Shown here: positions 14,042 through 21,144 of the stretch, piece after piece
Layout: each line of letters begins with the position of its first letter
How positions within the stretch are numbered: position 1 is the stretch's first letter
NCBI GenBank assembly: GCA_018821425.1
Contig: JAHJMH010000074.1
Location: forward strand, 1-23,136
Reading direction: 5' to 3'
DNA length: 23,136 nucleotides
Origin: Nanobdellota archaeon
Lineage (GTDB): Archaea > Nanobdellota > Nanobdellia > Pacearchaeales > GW2011-AR1
Made by a program: the position numbers and the translations under genes
The notes under the pieces: model-generated
The model's database searches: none
What the model was told of the DNA's origin: nothing
The model's input: the letters and a program-made list of their open reading frames with translations, nothing else

Positions 14042-14692
14042 ATGGAAATCGACATTGATCGAATGTATGCAAAGATAAAATCAGAATATGGTTTGATAAC
14101 CGGAGTTCCCGTTGCAGAATTTACGTCGCCCATTAAGATCAGAAAGTTTGTTTTTAGGGGAGATTTAGATGAAAATGGTGACTATATTTATAGGACTTTT
14201 GAGGAAGCTTTGAGCGGGGGGGAATTGGAGAATCTTAGGGGGCAAGAACTTGAAGATCTAAAGAATAAGTGTGAAAATTCATATCAACCCTTTAATTATT
14301 TTTTTGGTCATACAATCGGACATGAATTTCAATTTCTTAGCAACTGGATAGCCCTTCTTCCGGGTAGTTTAGGTAGACCTAAAGGACAGATCATAGTTAA
14401 GCCTTTCTCGAGAGAGATAGAGCCTCCATCTATGAATAATCCTGTCCACAAAATAATTGATAACATGGATGGGCTAGGATGGGCTCTTAACCACACCCTC
14501 CCTCGTTTAGATAAGTTGCCTCTTCAAGAGAAGGTTAGCTTATCAGATGCTGTTGCAAAATATGGATGCCTTGTGTGTCTTGGTTATGATTTTGGTGAGC
14601 GGGACTCTTTTGGAGGGAAGAGCCGTCTCGAGAAGATGTTCTGTTCTGTTAAAGAAGACTCTCTAAAAATACGTAATTTTGAGTTTGGCTAG
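14042..14692 (+). CDS. Orphan protein, 216 aa
   Basis: I do not recognise this protein. It is soluble, without a signal peptide or membrane segment. Visible patterns include FVFRGDLDENGDYIYRTFEEAL, a histidine-containing stretch HTIGHEFQFLSNWIALLPGSLG and a late CLVCLGYDF. GHTIGHEF resembles a metalloprotease HExxH only superficially (it reads HTIGH). The ATG at 14042 follows GATTTATAATT by about 25-30 bp, matching leaderless spacing. An earlier ATG at 14000 would add 14 hydrophobic residues. The codon pattern looks like the neighbours, so there is no clear sign of recent transfer. Confidence 0.65.
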   Translation: MEIDIDRMYAKIKSEYGLITGVPVAEFTSPIKIRKFVFRGDLDENGDYIYRTFEEALSGGELENLRGQELEDLKNKCENSYQPFNYFFGHTIGHEFQFLSNWIALLPGSLGRPKGQIIVKPFSREIEPPSMNNPVHKIIDNMDGLGWALNHTLPRLDKLPLQEKVSLSDAVAKYGCLVCLGYDFGERDSFGGKSRLEKMFCSVKEDSLKIRNFEFG

Positions 14693-14751
14693 TTTAATTC
14701 TGATCTTTGCATTAACCCAACTTTTATTAATCCCTTTCCCTTCTTTGTTTT

Positions 14752-15654
14752 ATGACAGAAAAAATAAAAATTCATTTCCTAGGAACGAGGAGTATGGTTC
14801 CTGATGCCAAGAGGAATCATCCTGCCTTTCTTTTAGTTTACAACGCGGAAAATATTTTAGTTGATTGTGGCGAAGGAACACAGATTCAGTTTAGGAAAGC
14901 TCGGCTGAATCCGTGTAAGATTACAAAAATACTTTTGACTCATTGGCATGGAGACCATACTTTTGGACTTCCAGGATTATTGAGGACGCTTTCAACTTCA
15001 GGTTACAAGAAGAAGCTTGAGATTTACGGGCCGCGCGGAATTAAAAAACATCTCGATGAAATGTTTGTTGCGTTTGGAACAATTCAAGAATTTGAAATTC
15101 AAATTAAGGAAGTTTCCGGAAAGTTTTTTGAGAATGACGATTTTTCTCTTGAAGCTGAGAAGATGATTCACGTTCAACCGTGCAATGCTTATTCATTTGT
15201 CGAGAAGGGACGGAAGAGAATTGATAAAGATAAATTAAAGAAACTAAAACTTGGGTCGGGGAAACATCTGAAAGAATTGAAGGAAGGGAAAGATATTATT
15301 TACGAAGGTAAGAAACATAAATCTAAAGATTTAGTTTTTGAAGAGAAGGGGAAAAAGGTTTCGTTTGTTCTCGACACAGTGTTTAATGATAAAATTGTTC
15401 CTTTTGTGAAAAACTCCGACGCTCTTGTTATGGAATCCACTTTTGATTCTTCATTAAATGATTTGGCGAAAGATTACATGCACTTGACTGCGGAGCAAGC
15501 CGCACGAGTGGCGAAGAGCGCGAAGGTTGGGAAACTTTATTTGGTTCATTTGAGTGAGAGGTATGATAAAAACAGAGATGTTGTTTTGAAAGATGCGAAG
15601 AAGGTTTTCAAAAATACTGAGATTCCGAATGATTTGGATAGCGTTGAGATTTGA
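14752..15654 (+). CDS. rnz: Ribonuclease Z (tRNA 3'-end endonuclease)
   Basis: A metallo-beta-lactamase-fold nuclease of 300 residues. The metal-binding motif THWHGDHTFG (H64, H66, D68, H69) follows the strand FLGTRSMVPD and DCGEGTQIQF. Further ligand regions are visible in MIHVQPC, FVLDT and the C-terminal LVHLSERYD. RNase Z removes 3' trailers from tRNA precursors, which matters here because none of the tRNAs encodes CCA. TTTTATTAATC, about 25-30 bp before the ATG, implies a leaderless mRNA. tRNA-Cys lies just downstream on the other strand. Confidence 0.93.
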   Translation: MTEKIKIHFLGTRSMVPDAKRNHPAFLLVYNAENILVDCGEGTQIQFRKARLNPCKITKILLTHWHGDHTFGLPGLLRTLSTSGYKKKLEIYGPRGIKKHLDEMFVAFGTIQEFEIQIKEVSGKFFENDDFSLEAEKMIHVQPCNAYSFVEKGRKRIDKDKLKKLKLGSGKHLKELKEGKDIIYEGKKHKSKDLVFEEKGKKVSFVLDTVFNDKIVPFVKNSDALVMESTFDSSLNDLAKDYMHLTAEQAARVAKSAKVGKLYLVHLSERYDKNRDVVLKDAKKVFKNTEIPNDLDSVEI

Positions 15655-15686
15655 CTTCTTTTAACTAGATTTATCAAATCCCAAAG

Positions 15687-15818
15687 AGCGAGGAGTGGGA
15701 TTTGAACCCACGAATACCCGGGCACTGCCGTCTCCGAAGACATTTCTTCGGGGGTTAGTGTAAGGGGGTGTCCCCCTCAGTTGCAGCCGAGCGCGTTAGA
15801 CCACTTCGCCATCCCCGC
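15687..15818 (-). tRNA. tRNA-Cys(GCA) with a 58-nt intron at 37/38
   Basis: Exon 1 is 15781-15818 and exon 2 is 15687-15722; the intron is 15723-15780. The acceptor GCGGGGA pairs with TCCTCGC and has discriminator T, which is diagnostic for Cys. The D stem is GCG/CGC. The anticodon stem CTCGG pairs with CCGGG, the spliced loop is CTGCAAC, the variable loop is TATTC, and the T arm is GTGGG-TTCAAAT-CCCAC. A canonical bulge-helix-bulge is visible: central helix CTGC/GCAG with bulges AAC and TGC, cut as AA^C and TG^C. The intron holds repeat copy E, then a GTCT/AGAC hairpin. TATA near 15841-15850 on the minus strand. Confidence 0.93.
15750..15779 (-). repeat. Three-arm repeat element, copy E (tRNA-Cys intron)
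   Basis: In tRNA sense it reads TGAGGGGGACACCCCC, then TTACACTAACCCCC. It differs from copy D, about 5.3 kb away on the other strand, at only a few positions over about 30 nt. The GGGGG arm can pair with either of two C5 arms. It begins at the second base of the intron. Confidence 0.8.
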
Positions 15819-15937
15819 TTGTCATTATCTAAAGAAGTCTTTATTTAAAAGTATTTACAGAAGGATTAATCCTTGTTGTTAGAAATATTTTAACTAATTT
15901 CTGTAGCTTCATAAATTGTTCTCGTTGGTTCACTTTT

Positions 15938-16048
15938 TTAAAAATCTAAATCAGGGTTCATAACTTTTTCAAGAGTTTCTTGTCCTGAGGTTCTAGCTTC
16001 TTTGCTAGAATAAAAAATAGGTTCTGAAAGGAAATGGGAATAATACAT
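15938..16048 (-). CDS. Possible small protein or gene remnant, 36 aa
   Basis: The ATG at 16048 gives MYYSHFLSEPIFYSSKEART, then SGQETLEKVMNPDLDF and a stop. The composition is protein-like. The frame stays open upstream (FYLLEHYDIRHD) right into the 3' end of tRNA-Arg at 16085, as if the tail of a longer protein had been joined there. No ribosome-binding site or TATA box at 25 bp is clear. It may be a real small gene, a truncated remnant or chance. The rest of 15819-16084 is AT-rich, with a TTCTAGC/GCTAGAA hairpin inside this frame. Confidence 0.3.
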   Translation of the reverse strand: MYYSHFLSEPIFYSSKEARTSGQETLEKVMNPDLDF

Positions 16049-16084
16049 ATCGTGTCTTATATCATAATGTTCTAAAAGATAAAA

Positions 16085-16211
16085 TGCCCCTGACAGGATT
16101 CGAACCTGCGACCTACTGCTCTCTTCGTTTCCTCAAAGGAGGTTGACTATCAAGGAACCTTGGTTCCTTACATAGAAGGCAGTCGCTCTATCCAGGCTGA
16201 GCTACAAGGGC
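16085..16211 (-). tRNA. tRNA-Arg(TCT) with a 52-nt intron at 37/38
   Basis: The intron is 16121-16172. The acceptor GCCCTTG pairs with CAGGGGC (one G-T pair) and has discriminator A. The D arm is GCTC/GAGC, the anticodon stem ACTGC/GCAGT, the spliced loop CTTCTAA, the variable loop AGGTC, and the T arm GCAGG-TTCGAAT-CCTGT. The bulge-helix-bulge is canonical: central helix CTTC/GAAG with bulges TAT and AGA, cut as TA^T and AG^A. The intron consists almost entirely of repeat copy B. A minus-strand TATA (TTTTAAATAG) lies near 16233-16242. Confidence 0.95.
16131..16172 (-). repeat. Three-arm repeat element, copy B (tRNA-Arg intron)
   Basis: In tRNA sense: arm AAGGAACC, proximal arm GGTTCCTT (8-bp perfect hairpin), linker GATAGTCAA, distal arm CCTCCTTT. 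It begins at the first intron base. It is closest to copy A beside tRNA-Val, with substitutions in the arm matched by substitutions in both pyrimidine arms. Confidence 0.75.
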
Positions 16212-16402
16212 TTCTAACTTTAAGATAAGAAATCTATTTAAAAGCTTTCTTGAATAAGAAACTAATATCAGTTATCTTAAGTATTGAACAGTATCTTTTC
16301 AGAATGCTATTTTGAGATAAATTCTATTATATGCCCCGCCCCGAGAAGATTTTTAAAACATTAATTCTTTTTTTAACTAGAAAAAATCTGGCTATAATCA
16401 AA

Positions 16403-18847
16403 ATGAATAAAGGAACATTATATCTCGCGGTTGCGATTCTTATTGCTGTTGTGATTGCAGCTCTTTATTCTTGGAATGGAAGTCCTACTGGATTTGCCGT
16501 TTTTGAGGATTCGGGAAGTGGATTTGAAGGAACTTTTTTAAATACAACTTATAATGAAAGTGCTGTTGTGTTGATTGGCAGTAATTTAACTGGAAGTTAT
16601 GAAAGCGAAATTTTTGATACTGGAGAAAATGCAACTTGGAACAATCTTACATATGTTTCAACAACTCCTGATGTTAACTTTTTATTTGGCGTGGATGGCA
16701 GAGGAGATGTTTTCAAATCCAGTGATTTAGGATTAAACTGGAATCTAACAAAAGCAGGTTATGGAAGGACATCTGATACGGAAGATATGTTTGCTAATTC
16801 TAATTATTTATACATAATATCAAATTCCCATCGAGAAGTTTGGAATTCATTAACTGGAGATAATTTTGTTGTCATTAATGATAGCTTTGCAGATTCTGGA
16901 TTATTATTAGGAGAAGATGATGGTTCTGGAAATTTATATATTGCCGATGCTTCTGGTGATGTTTATTTTTCTAATGATTTGGGAATTACTTGGACATTAC
17001 AAGGAGATTTTAATGGGGGGGCAACGAACAATGCTAAGGGCATAGCGATAGATTCATCTAATAACATATTCATTGTAGATGGTGCAGGAGATGTTTACAA
17101 ATCAACTGACTCTGGTATTAACTGGGATAAAGTTAGTGATGATTATGGGGGTGGAAGTGGAACAGATAGTATGGATGTTGATTCATCCGATAATTTGTAC
17201 ATCTTATTGAATAAAGATTTTTATAAGTCAAGTGACTCGGGGGTTTCTTGGAACAAGATAAATGATTCTTTCACATCATATTCAAATGATGGCTGTAAAA
17301 TGTTTATAGATTCAGAAGATAATTTTTTTATTGCCGATTGTTCTGGTCGAATTTTTGAATCAACGGACTTTGGAGTTTCTTGGACCGAACAGGGAGATCT
17401 AAATGCAGGGGCAGGCAATGATCCTAAAGGTTTGACAGATTTTTCACAACCAACAAGTCTTAATTTCCAGATTAGAACTTGTTCTCAGTCAGATTGCAGT
17501 GATGGAACTTTTCAGAATATTACAGATTTAGATAATCTTAATTTGGTTTCGCAATATTTTCAATATAAGGTTTCTTTTACAAGTCCGGACTCAAGCGTGA
17601 CTCCGAGTTTAATTAGAGTTGCAATTGATTACAATCTTTTGAATTCCCCTCCGACTTGGTCTTTGATTCAGAATCAGAATTGGAATGAAGATACAAATTT
17701 AGAAATTAATTTATCTGCTTATTGTTTTGACAGCGACGGTGATGATATTAATTGGAATTTTGGAAGGGTTGCGAATGTTTCTATAACAATAGATAATGAG
17801 ACTGGAATAGCAATCTTCATTCCCGATGCAAATTGGTTTGGAACAGAATATATTGTGTTTACTGCGACAGATGGGATAGAAAGCAGGAGTTCAAATAATA
17901 TAACTTTAGTTGTAAATAATGTTGCTGAGCCGTCAATCTCGTCGGGGGGCGGCGGAGGTAGTTCTTCTCCAGTTAGAAGCGTCAGTGTTTCTTCGTCGGA
18001 GATAAGCGAAGGTGTTGTAAAGGAAATAGGCACGAAAGAAAAAATAGAGTTTAAAATAAAATCAGGGGATAGACAAGACTCACATAGCATTAGTTTAAGT
18101 TCTGTCTCAGATGATGAAGTTGTAATTGAAATTCAGAGTGAGCCAATAACAACTACTCTTAAACTAAGCGAAATTAAGAAATTTGATTTAAACAGCGACG
18201 GATTTTATGATTTGTATATTAAGTTAGAAAGAATCGTTTCAGGGAAAGCGGAAATTAAAATTCAGGAAATTGATGAAGAAATTGTTACAGGAGGGAGCGT
18301 TCCAGTTAGTGTGGAAAAGAAAATCGGGTTTGATATTGTCAGCGTTCAAAGAGCTGGCTCCGATAATGTGAGGATTATCTACATTCTTAAAGAACTCGCT
18401 GGAGAAAATCAGGAAATTAACGTTTCATTTTCTTTACTTGATTTGAATAATAATAAAGTTGCGGAAGTCGTGGAATTGAAGGAGATCGTGGCGGATTCTT
18501 CTGAAGAATTTAGTACGGATGTTCCTTTGAGTAGAGATTTTGAAGCTGATGAATTGAACTTGAGGGCAAATTTCAACTCAGAGATTTATTCGAGTTCGGT
18601 ATTAAAACCAGTTACCCTTGGAGGCTCCATTGGAGGATTCGCAATCTTTGACTTAGGGAATATTGGGAGAGGTCGTGCAGTGTTATTCCTCGGAGTTCTC
18701 CTCGCGTTAATTATTATATTTATAATCATTAGAAAGATTAGAAAATCGAGAGAAAAGAAGGTTCCAAAAAATAAAAAAACTCCCTCTGTTGATAAAACTT
18801 CCAAGGATAAAATTGCTACCTCCCTTGATGAGCCGTCTGAAAAATAA
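16403..18847 (+). CDS. Membrane-anchored Asp-box beta-propeller surface protein, 814 aa
   Basis: The N-terminal hydrophobic helix (LYLAVAILIAVVIAALY) is followed by TGFAVFE, and a second helix (AVLFLGVLLALIIIFIII) precedes a lysine-rich cytoplasmic tail. The bulk therefore lies outside the cell, held at the C-terminus. At least five Asp-box repeats of the sialidase/BNR type (SSDLGLNW, SNDLGITW, STDSGINW, SSDSGVSW, STDFGVSW) occur at nt 16700-17385, predicting a propeller. A cadherin- or Ig-like domain follows (17640-17930: FDSDGDDINWNFG, then FIPDANWFGTEYIVFTATDG), then a GGGGGSSSP linker and more beta domains. No sialidase catalytic residues can be recognised, so binding or adhesion is likelier than catalysis. 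The ATG at 16403 (MNKGTLYL) is preferred over 16331 because a TTTTTTTAAC lies about 25-30 bp before it. Confidence 0.8.
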   Translation: MNKGTLYLAVAILIAVVIAALYSWNGSPTGFAVFEDSGSGFEGTFLNTTYNESAVVLIGSNLTGSYESEIFDTGENATWNNLTYVSTTPDVNFLFGVDGRGDVFKSSDLGLNWNLTKAGYGRTSDTEDMFANSNYLYIISNSHREVWNSLTGDNFVVINDSFADSGLLLGEDDGSGNLYIADASGDVYFSNDLGITWTLQGDFNGGATNNAKGIAIDSSNNIFIVDGAGDVYKSTDSGINWDKVSDDYGGGSGTDSMDVDSSDNLYILLNKDFYKSSDSGVSWNKINDSFTSYSNDGCKMFIDSEDNFFIADCSGRIFESTDFGVSWTEQGDLNAGAGNDPKGLTDFSQPTSLNFQIRTCSQSDCSDGTFQNITDLDNLNLVSQYFQYKVSFTSPDSSVTPSLIRVAIDYNLLNSPPTWSLIQNQNWNEDTNLEINLSAYCFDSDGDDINWNFGRVANVSITIDNETGIAIFIPDANWFGTEYIVFTATDGIESRSSNNITLVVNNVAEPSISSGGGGGSSSPVRSVSVSSSEISEGVVKEIGTKEKIEFKIKSGDRQDSHSISLSSVSDDEVVIEIQSEPITTTLKLSEIKKFDLNSDGFYDLYIKLERIVSGKAEIKIQEIDEEIVTGGSVPVSVEKKIGFDIVSVQRAGSDNVRIIYILKELAGENQEINVSFSLLDLNNNKVAEVVELKEIVADSSEEFSTDVPLSRDFEADELNLRANFNSEIYSSSVLKPVTLGGSIGGFAIFDLGNIGRGRAVLFLGVLLALIIIFIIIRKIRKSREKKVPKNKKTPSVDKTSKDKIATSLDEPSEK

Positions 18848-18889
18848 TTGTTTCAACAAATTTAAATATCCTTTTGTGGTGGATAAATA

Positions 18890-20575
18890 ATGGCTTTCGT
18901 TGTAAAAAAGAAAATTAATAACAACGAGTACTATTATCTTAATGAGAACCAAAGGGTCGACGGGAAAGTTAAGACGAAAACTTTGGCGTACCTTGGGAAA
19001 ACGAAAAAGGATGCTGATAAAAAAGCAAAGGAGATAATTAAGAAGATGAAACCGAAAGAGAATAATTCGAATGTTGTGGGGAAGGATGTTAGGGAAGAGA
19101 GAAAACTGGTGCACGAGAAACTTTCGATAGAGGAGCTTGCGAATTTTTGTAAAAGGAAAGGTTTTGTTTATCAAAGTTCGGAGATTTATGGAGGCTTCGC
19201 AGGGTTTTGGGATTTTGGTCCTTTAGGTACAGAATTATTTAAAAATCTCAAGGACAATTGGTGGAATCATTTTGTCAGACAGAAAGAGAACATGGTTGGA
19301 ATTGATGCGAGTATAATTTCTCACCCTCGGACATGGAAAGCTTCGGGACATATTGAGAATTTTAACGTTAATGATTATTTGGTTGGTTGCAAGAAGTGCA
19401 AAAAGTTGAGCAAGGTAGATAAACCTGATTTGGGAAAAATAAAATGTGAGTCTTGTGGTGGTGAGCTGAATTGGGATAATGCGAAAGTCGTAGAACAAAT
19501 GTTCCGAACAAGTGTAGGGTCAAATGGGGAGGATGTTTATCTCCGAGGAGAAACTGCGCAGGGAATGTTTATGAATTTCAAATTAGTTCATCAGACTTCG
19601 CGTATGAAACTTCCGTTTGGTATTGCGCAGTTGGGAAGATGCTTTCGGAACGAGGTTGCTCCGAGGGACTTTTTATTCAGATGCAGAGAATTTCATATTG
19701 GAGAATTTGAATTTTTCATTTCTCCCGACGATGAAGGATGTAATTTACTCACAAAAGAACATCTCAATTTGAAGTTAAATCTCCTTGATGCTGAAACTCA
19801 AACAACAGGGGGAGATGAACTTAAAAAAACCATGATTAGCGAGATGCTTAACAAAAAGAAATTGGAAGAATGGCATGCGTATTGGTTAGCAGAACAAATT
19901 ATTTGGTTTAGAAATTTGGGGCTTGAAGAAATAAAAATTCGCGAGCACAAAAAAGATGAACTCTCCCATTATTCGTCCGCGACATTTGACATTGATTACG
20001 ATTATCCTTTTGGTTCGAAAGAAGTTGCAGGGAATGCAAATCGCGGGCAATATGATTTGATGCAACATCAAAAAGAAAGTGGAGAGAGTTTTGAAATTGT
20101 TGATGATAAAACTGGGAAGAAAGTTTTACCGAGGGTAATTGAGCCGACTTTTGGGATTGAAAGAGTTTTTTTGGCTCTGCTTTCAAAATCTTATTGCAAG
20201 AATCAGAAAGGTGAAACTGTTCTCAGATTGCATCCGAGTCTTGCACCGGTAAAAGCAGCGGTCTTTCCAATTGTTAGAACCAATGAAAAAATTGTAAATA
20301 TTTCAAGAGAAATTTATGAAAATCTTAAAAAAGAATTCAATGTGATTTATGATTCTGGGGGGAGTGTTGGTCGGAGGTATGCTCGAAATGATGAAATTGG
20401 AACACCTTTTTGCGTAACTGTCGACGAGGAAAGTCTTAATAAAAAAAGTGTTACAATTCGTGATAGAGATTCTGCTAAACAAATTCGCGTAAAAATATCT
20501 GAGTTAAAAGATGTTCTAAAAAAATTAATTTTTGGAGAAATTGAATTTGAAAAATCGGGGGAAATTGTTAAGTAA
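18890..20575 (+). CDS. glyS: Glycyl-tRNA synthetase with an extra N-terminal module
   Basis: Charges tRNA-Gly; class II, alpha2 archaeal/eukaryotic type. Seen in 561 residues: GFVYQSSEIYGGFAGFWDFGPLG (about 91-113), a four-cysteine zinc site (C167, C170, C186, C189), RGETAQ (219-224), motif 2 (FRNEVAPRDFLFRCREF, 252-268), EPTFGIERVFLALL (motif 3) and the C-terminal anticodon-binding domain. Residues 1 to about 60 are unusual: YYYLNENQRVDGKVKTKTLAYLGK then a lysine-rich helix. This resembles the short N-terminal segment of IS1634-like transposases and some archaeal proteins (YxYLvEnyR.gGKVrqr.l.YLGK). AATTTAAATAT lies about 25 bp before this ATG, so the module is part of the expressed protein. 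Confidence 0.93.
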   Translation: MAFVVKKKINNNEYYYLNENQRVDGKVKTKTLAYLGKTKKDADKKAKEIIKKMKPKENNSNVVGKDVREERKLVHEKLSIEELANFCKRKGFVYQSSEIYGGFAGFWDFGPLGTELFKNLKDNWWNHFVRQKENMVGIDASIISHPRTWKASGHIENFNVNDYLVGCKKCKKLSKVDKPDLGKIKCESCGGELNWDNAKVVEQMFRTSVGSNGEDVYLRGETAQGMFMNFKLVHQTSRMKLPFGIAQLGRCFRNEVAPRDFLFRCREFHIGEFEFFISPDDEGCNLLTKEHLNLKLNLLDAETQTTGGDELKKTMISEMLNKKKLEEWHAYWLAEQIIWFRNLGLEEIKIREHKKDELSHYSSATFDIDYDYPFGSKEVAGNANRGQYDLMQHQKESGESFEIVDDKTGKKVLPRVIEPTFGIERVFLALLSKSYCKNQKGETVLRLHPSLAPVKAAVFPIVRTNEKIVNISREIYENLKKEFNVIYDSGGSVGRRYARNDEIGTPFCVTVDEESLNKKSVTIRDRDSAKQIRVKISELKDVLKKLIFGEIEFEKSGEIVK

Positions 20576-20593
20576 TTTCACCGTCGACAACAG

Positions 20594-20637
20594 GTTTCTT
20601 TTTTAGAAACGGGTTTTTCTTTTAGAAAAAGAAAAAC
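20594..20637 (+). terminator. Two back-to-back hairpins 3' of glyS
   Basis: GTTTCT/AGAAAC (20594-20610) is followed directly by a perfect 11-bp stem with a 3-nt loop (20613-20623 with 20627-20637), arms GTTTTTCTTTT and AAAAGAAAAAC. They begin 18 nt after the glyS stop. They may end the transcript or protect its 3' end. No U-tract follows the second hairpin, so classical termination is uncertain. The rest of 20638-20765 is AT-rich leader and promoter of the next gene. Confidence 0.45.
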
Positions 20638-20765
20638 TACGCTGGTAAAGAAAACCTAAATAAGATGGTAGAAAAAACTAAAATTGTTTTTTTAAACTTT
20701 TGAATAAAGACAAAACTTTTTAAACAATAGTATCTTATTTTATTTAATTAAAAAAGAGGTGTAAA

Positions 20766-20882
20766 ATGCCGAAGAAAAAAGCTAAGAAAAAAGCAGCTAA
20801 GAAGACGACAAAGAAGACAACGAAAAAGAAAGTTGCTAAAAAGAAAGTTGCTAAAAAGAAAGTTGCTAAAAAGAAAAGATAG
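20766..20882 (+). CDS. 38-aa lysine/alanine-rich basic protein (histone H1-tail-like)
   Basis: ATG at 20766 with a strong ribosome-binding site (GAGGTG) and a TATA box (CTTTTTAAAC, about 20715-20724). The product is MPKKKAKKKAAKKTT, then KKTT and three KKKVA-type repeats, ending KKKR: about 60 percent lysine with alanine and threonine. The 15-nt unit AAAAAGAAAGTTGCT occurs three times in perfect tandem (20823-20867). It resembles H1-like lysine-rich tails and is probably a nucleic-acid-binding or chromatin protein. The retained start signals and the terminator-like hairpin after it make a real gene likely despite its low complexity. Confidence 0.75.
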   Translation: MPKKKAKKKAAKKTTKKTTKKKVAKKKVAKKKVAKKKR

Positions 20883-20886
20883 GTTT

Positions 20887-20943
20887 TAGTGGGTTTTTGC
20901 CTTTATTGTTTTTCTTTAACTTTAAAACCCTACTATTTTTTTT
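20887..20943 (+). terminator. Terminator-like hairpin with T8 tract
   Basis: TAGTGGGTTTT (20887-20897) pairs with AAAACCC-T-ACTA (20924-20935; one bulged T) around a T-rich loop. TTTTTTTT (20936-20943) follows. It ends the small basic-protein gene. Confidence 0.55.
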
Positions 20944-21009
20944 GGATTGAAACGATGCCTTTTGTCCCGTTTAAATATTTTTTGAGATTTCTAAAAGAAC
21001 CGCATACTT

Positions 21010-21019
21010 TTTAAATAAT
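21010..21019 (+). promoter_or_regulatory. TATA box of the orphan BHB-like RNA
   Basis: TTTAAATAAT within ACTTTTTAAATAATT lies about 23-27 bp before GGTCCTG at 21037, the same spacing seen before the tRNA genes here. It predicts a separate transcript starting at or just before 21037. Confidence 0.55.
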
Positions 21020-21036
21020 TTAATTTTTATTATTTT

Positions 21037-21115
21037 GGTCCTGTAGCTCATGAGGGGGAAACCCCTTACAGTAACCCCCATCTTTAAACCCGGCTGAGTC
21101 GCTACATCGGCAATC
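21037..21115 (+). ncRNA. Orphan tRNA-like RNA with a bulge-helix-bulge fold
   Basis: The first 14 nt, GGTCCTGTAGCTCA, match nucleotides 1-14 of the downstream tRNA-Met at 12 of 14 positions, but no T arm or 3' acceptor follows. Instead TGTAG (21042-21046) pairs with CTACA (21102-21106), and CTCA (21047-21050) pairs with TGAG (21095-21098). The 3-nt bulges TGA (21051-21053) and TCG (21099-21101) complete a bulge-helix-bulge outline like that of the tRNA-Met intron. Cutting as TG^A and TC^G and joining would give a 7-nt loop CTCATGG on a 5-bp stem, like an anticodon arm with CAT. The inner helix is imperfect. TTTTT follows at 21116. It contains repeat copy D. Function unknown; a decayed tRNA, a split-tRNA piece and a regulatory RNA are all possible. 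Confidence 0.45.
21051..21079 (+). repeat. Three-arm repeat element, copy D
   Basis: TGAGGGGGAAACCCC then TTACAGTAACCCCC. GGGGG (21054-21058) can pair with CCCC (21062-21065) or CCCCC (21075-21079). It is nearly identical to copy E in the tRNA-Cys intron. It begins immediately after the 14-nt copy of a tRNA 5' end. Confidence 0.8.
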
Positions 21116-21144
21116 TTTTTAAACAATCTATTTTTCTTTTAATT

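Noticed and set aside
14286..14340. A zinc metalloprotease motif in the 216-aa orphan (HTIGHEF)
   Set aside because: The HExxH order is not met, and no third ligand can be seen.
15687..15818. A type II tRNA (Leu or Ser) with a long variable arm
   Set aside because: Only the Cys reading gives a full cloverleaf: CTCGG/CCGGG stem, discriminator T, 5-nt variable loop, and a canonical BHB for a 58-nt intron.
20823..20867. A CRISPR-like or noncoding tandem repeat
   Set aside because: The units are 15 nt, have no spacers, and are in frame in a lysine-rich gene with its own start signals.
10508..21079. Reading the elements as H/ACA guide RNAs because several copies contain ACA after a hairpin
   Set aside because: ACA is not kept in the tRNA-Arg intron copy (GATAGTC), and no pseudouridylation pocket or kink-turn is consistent between copies.
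21037..21115. A complete tRNA beginning GGTCCTG
   Set aside because: No CAGGACC acceptor strand or T arm occurs before the next gene.
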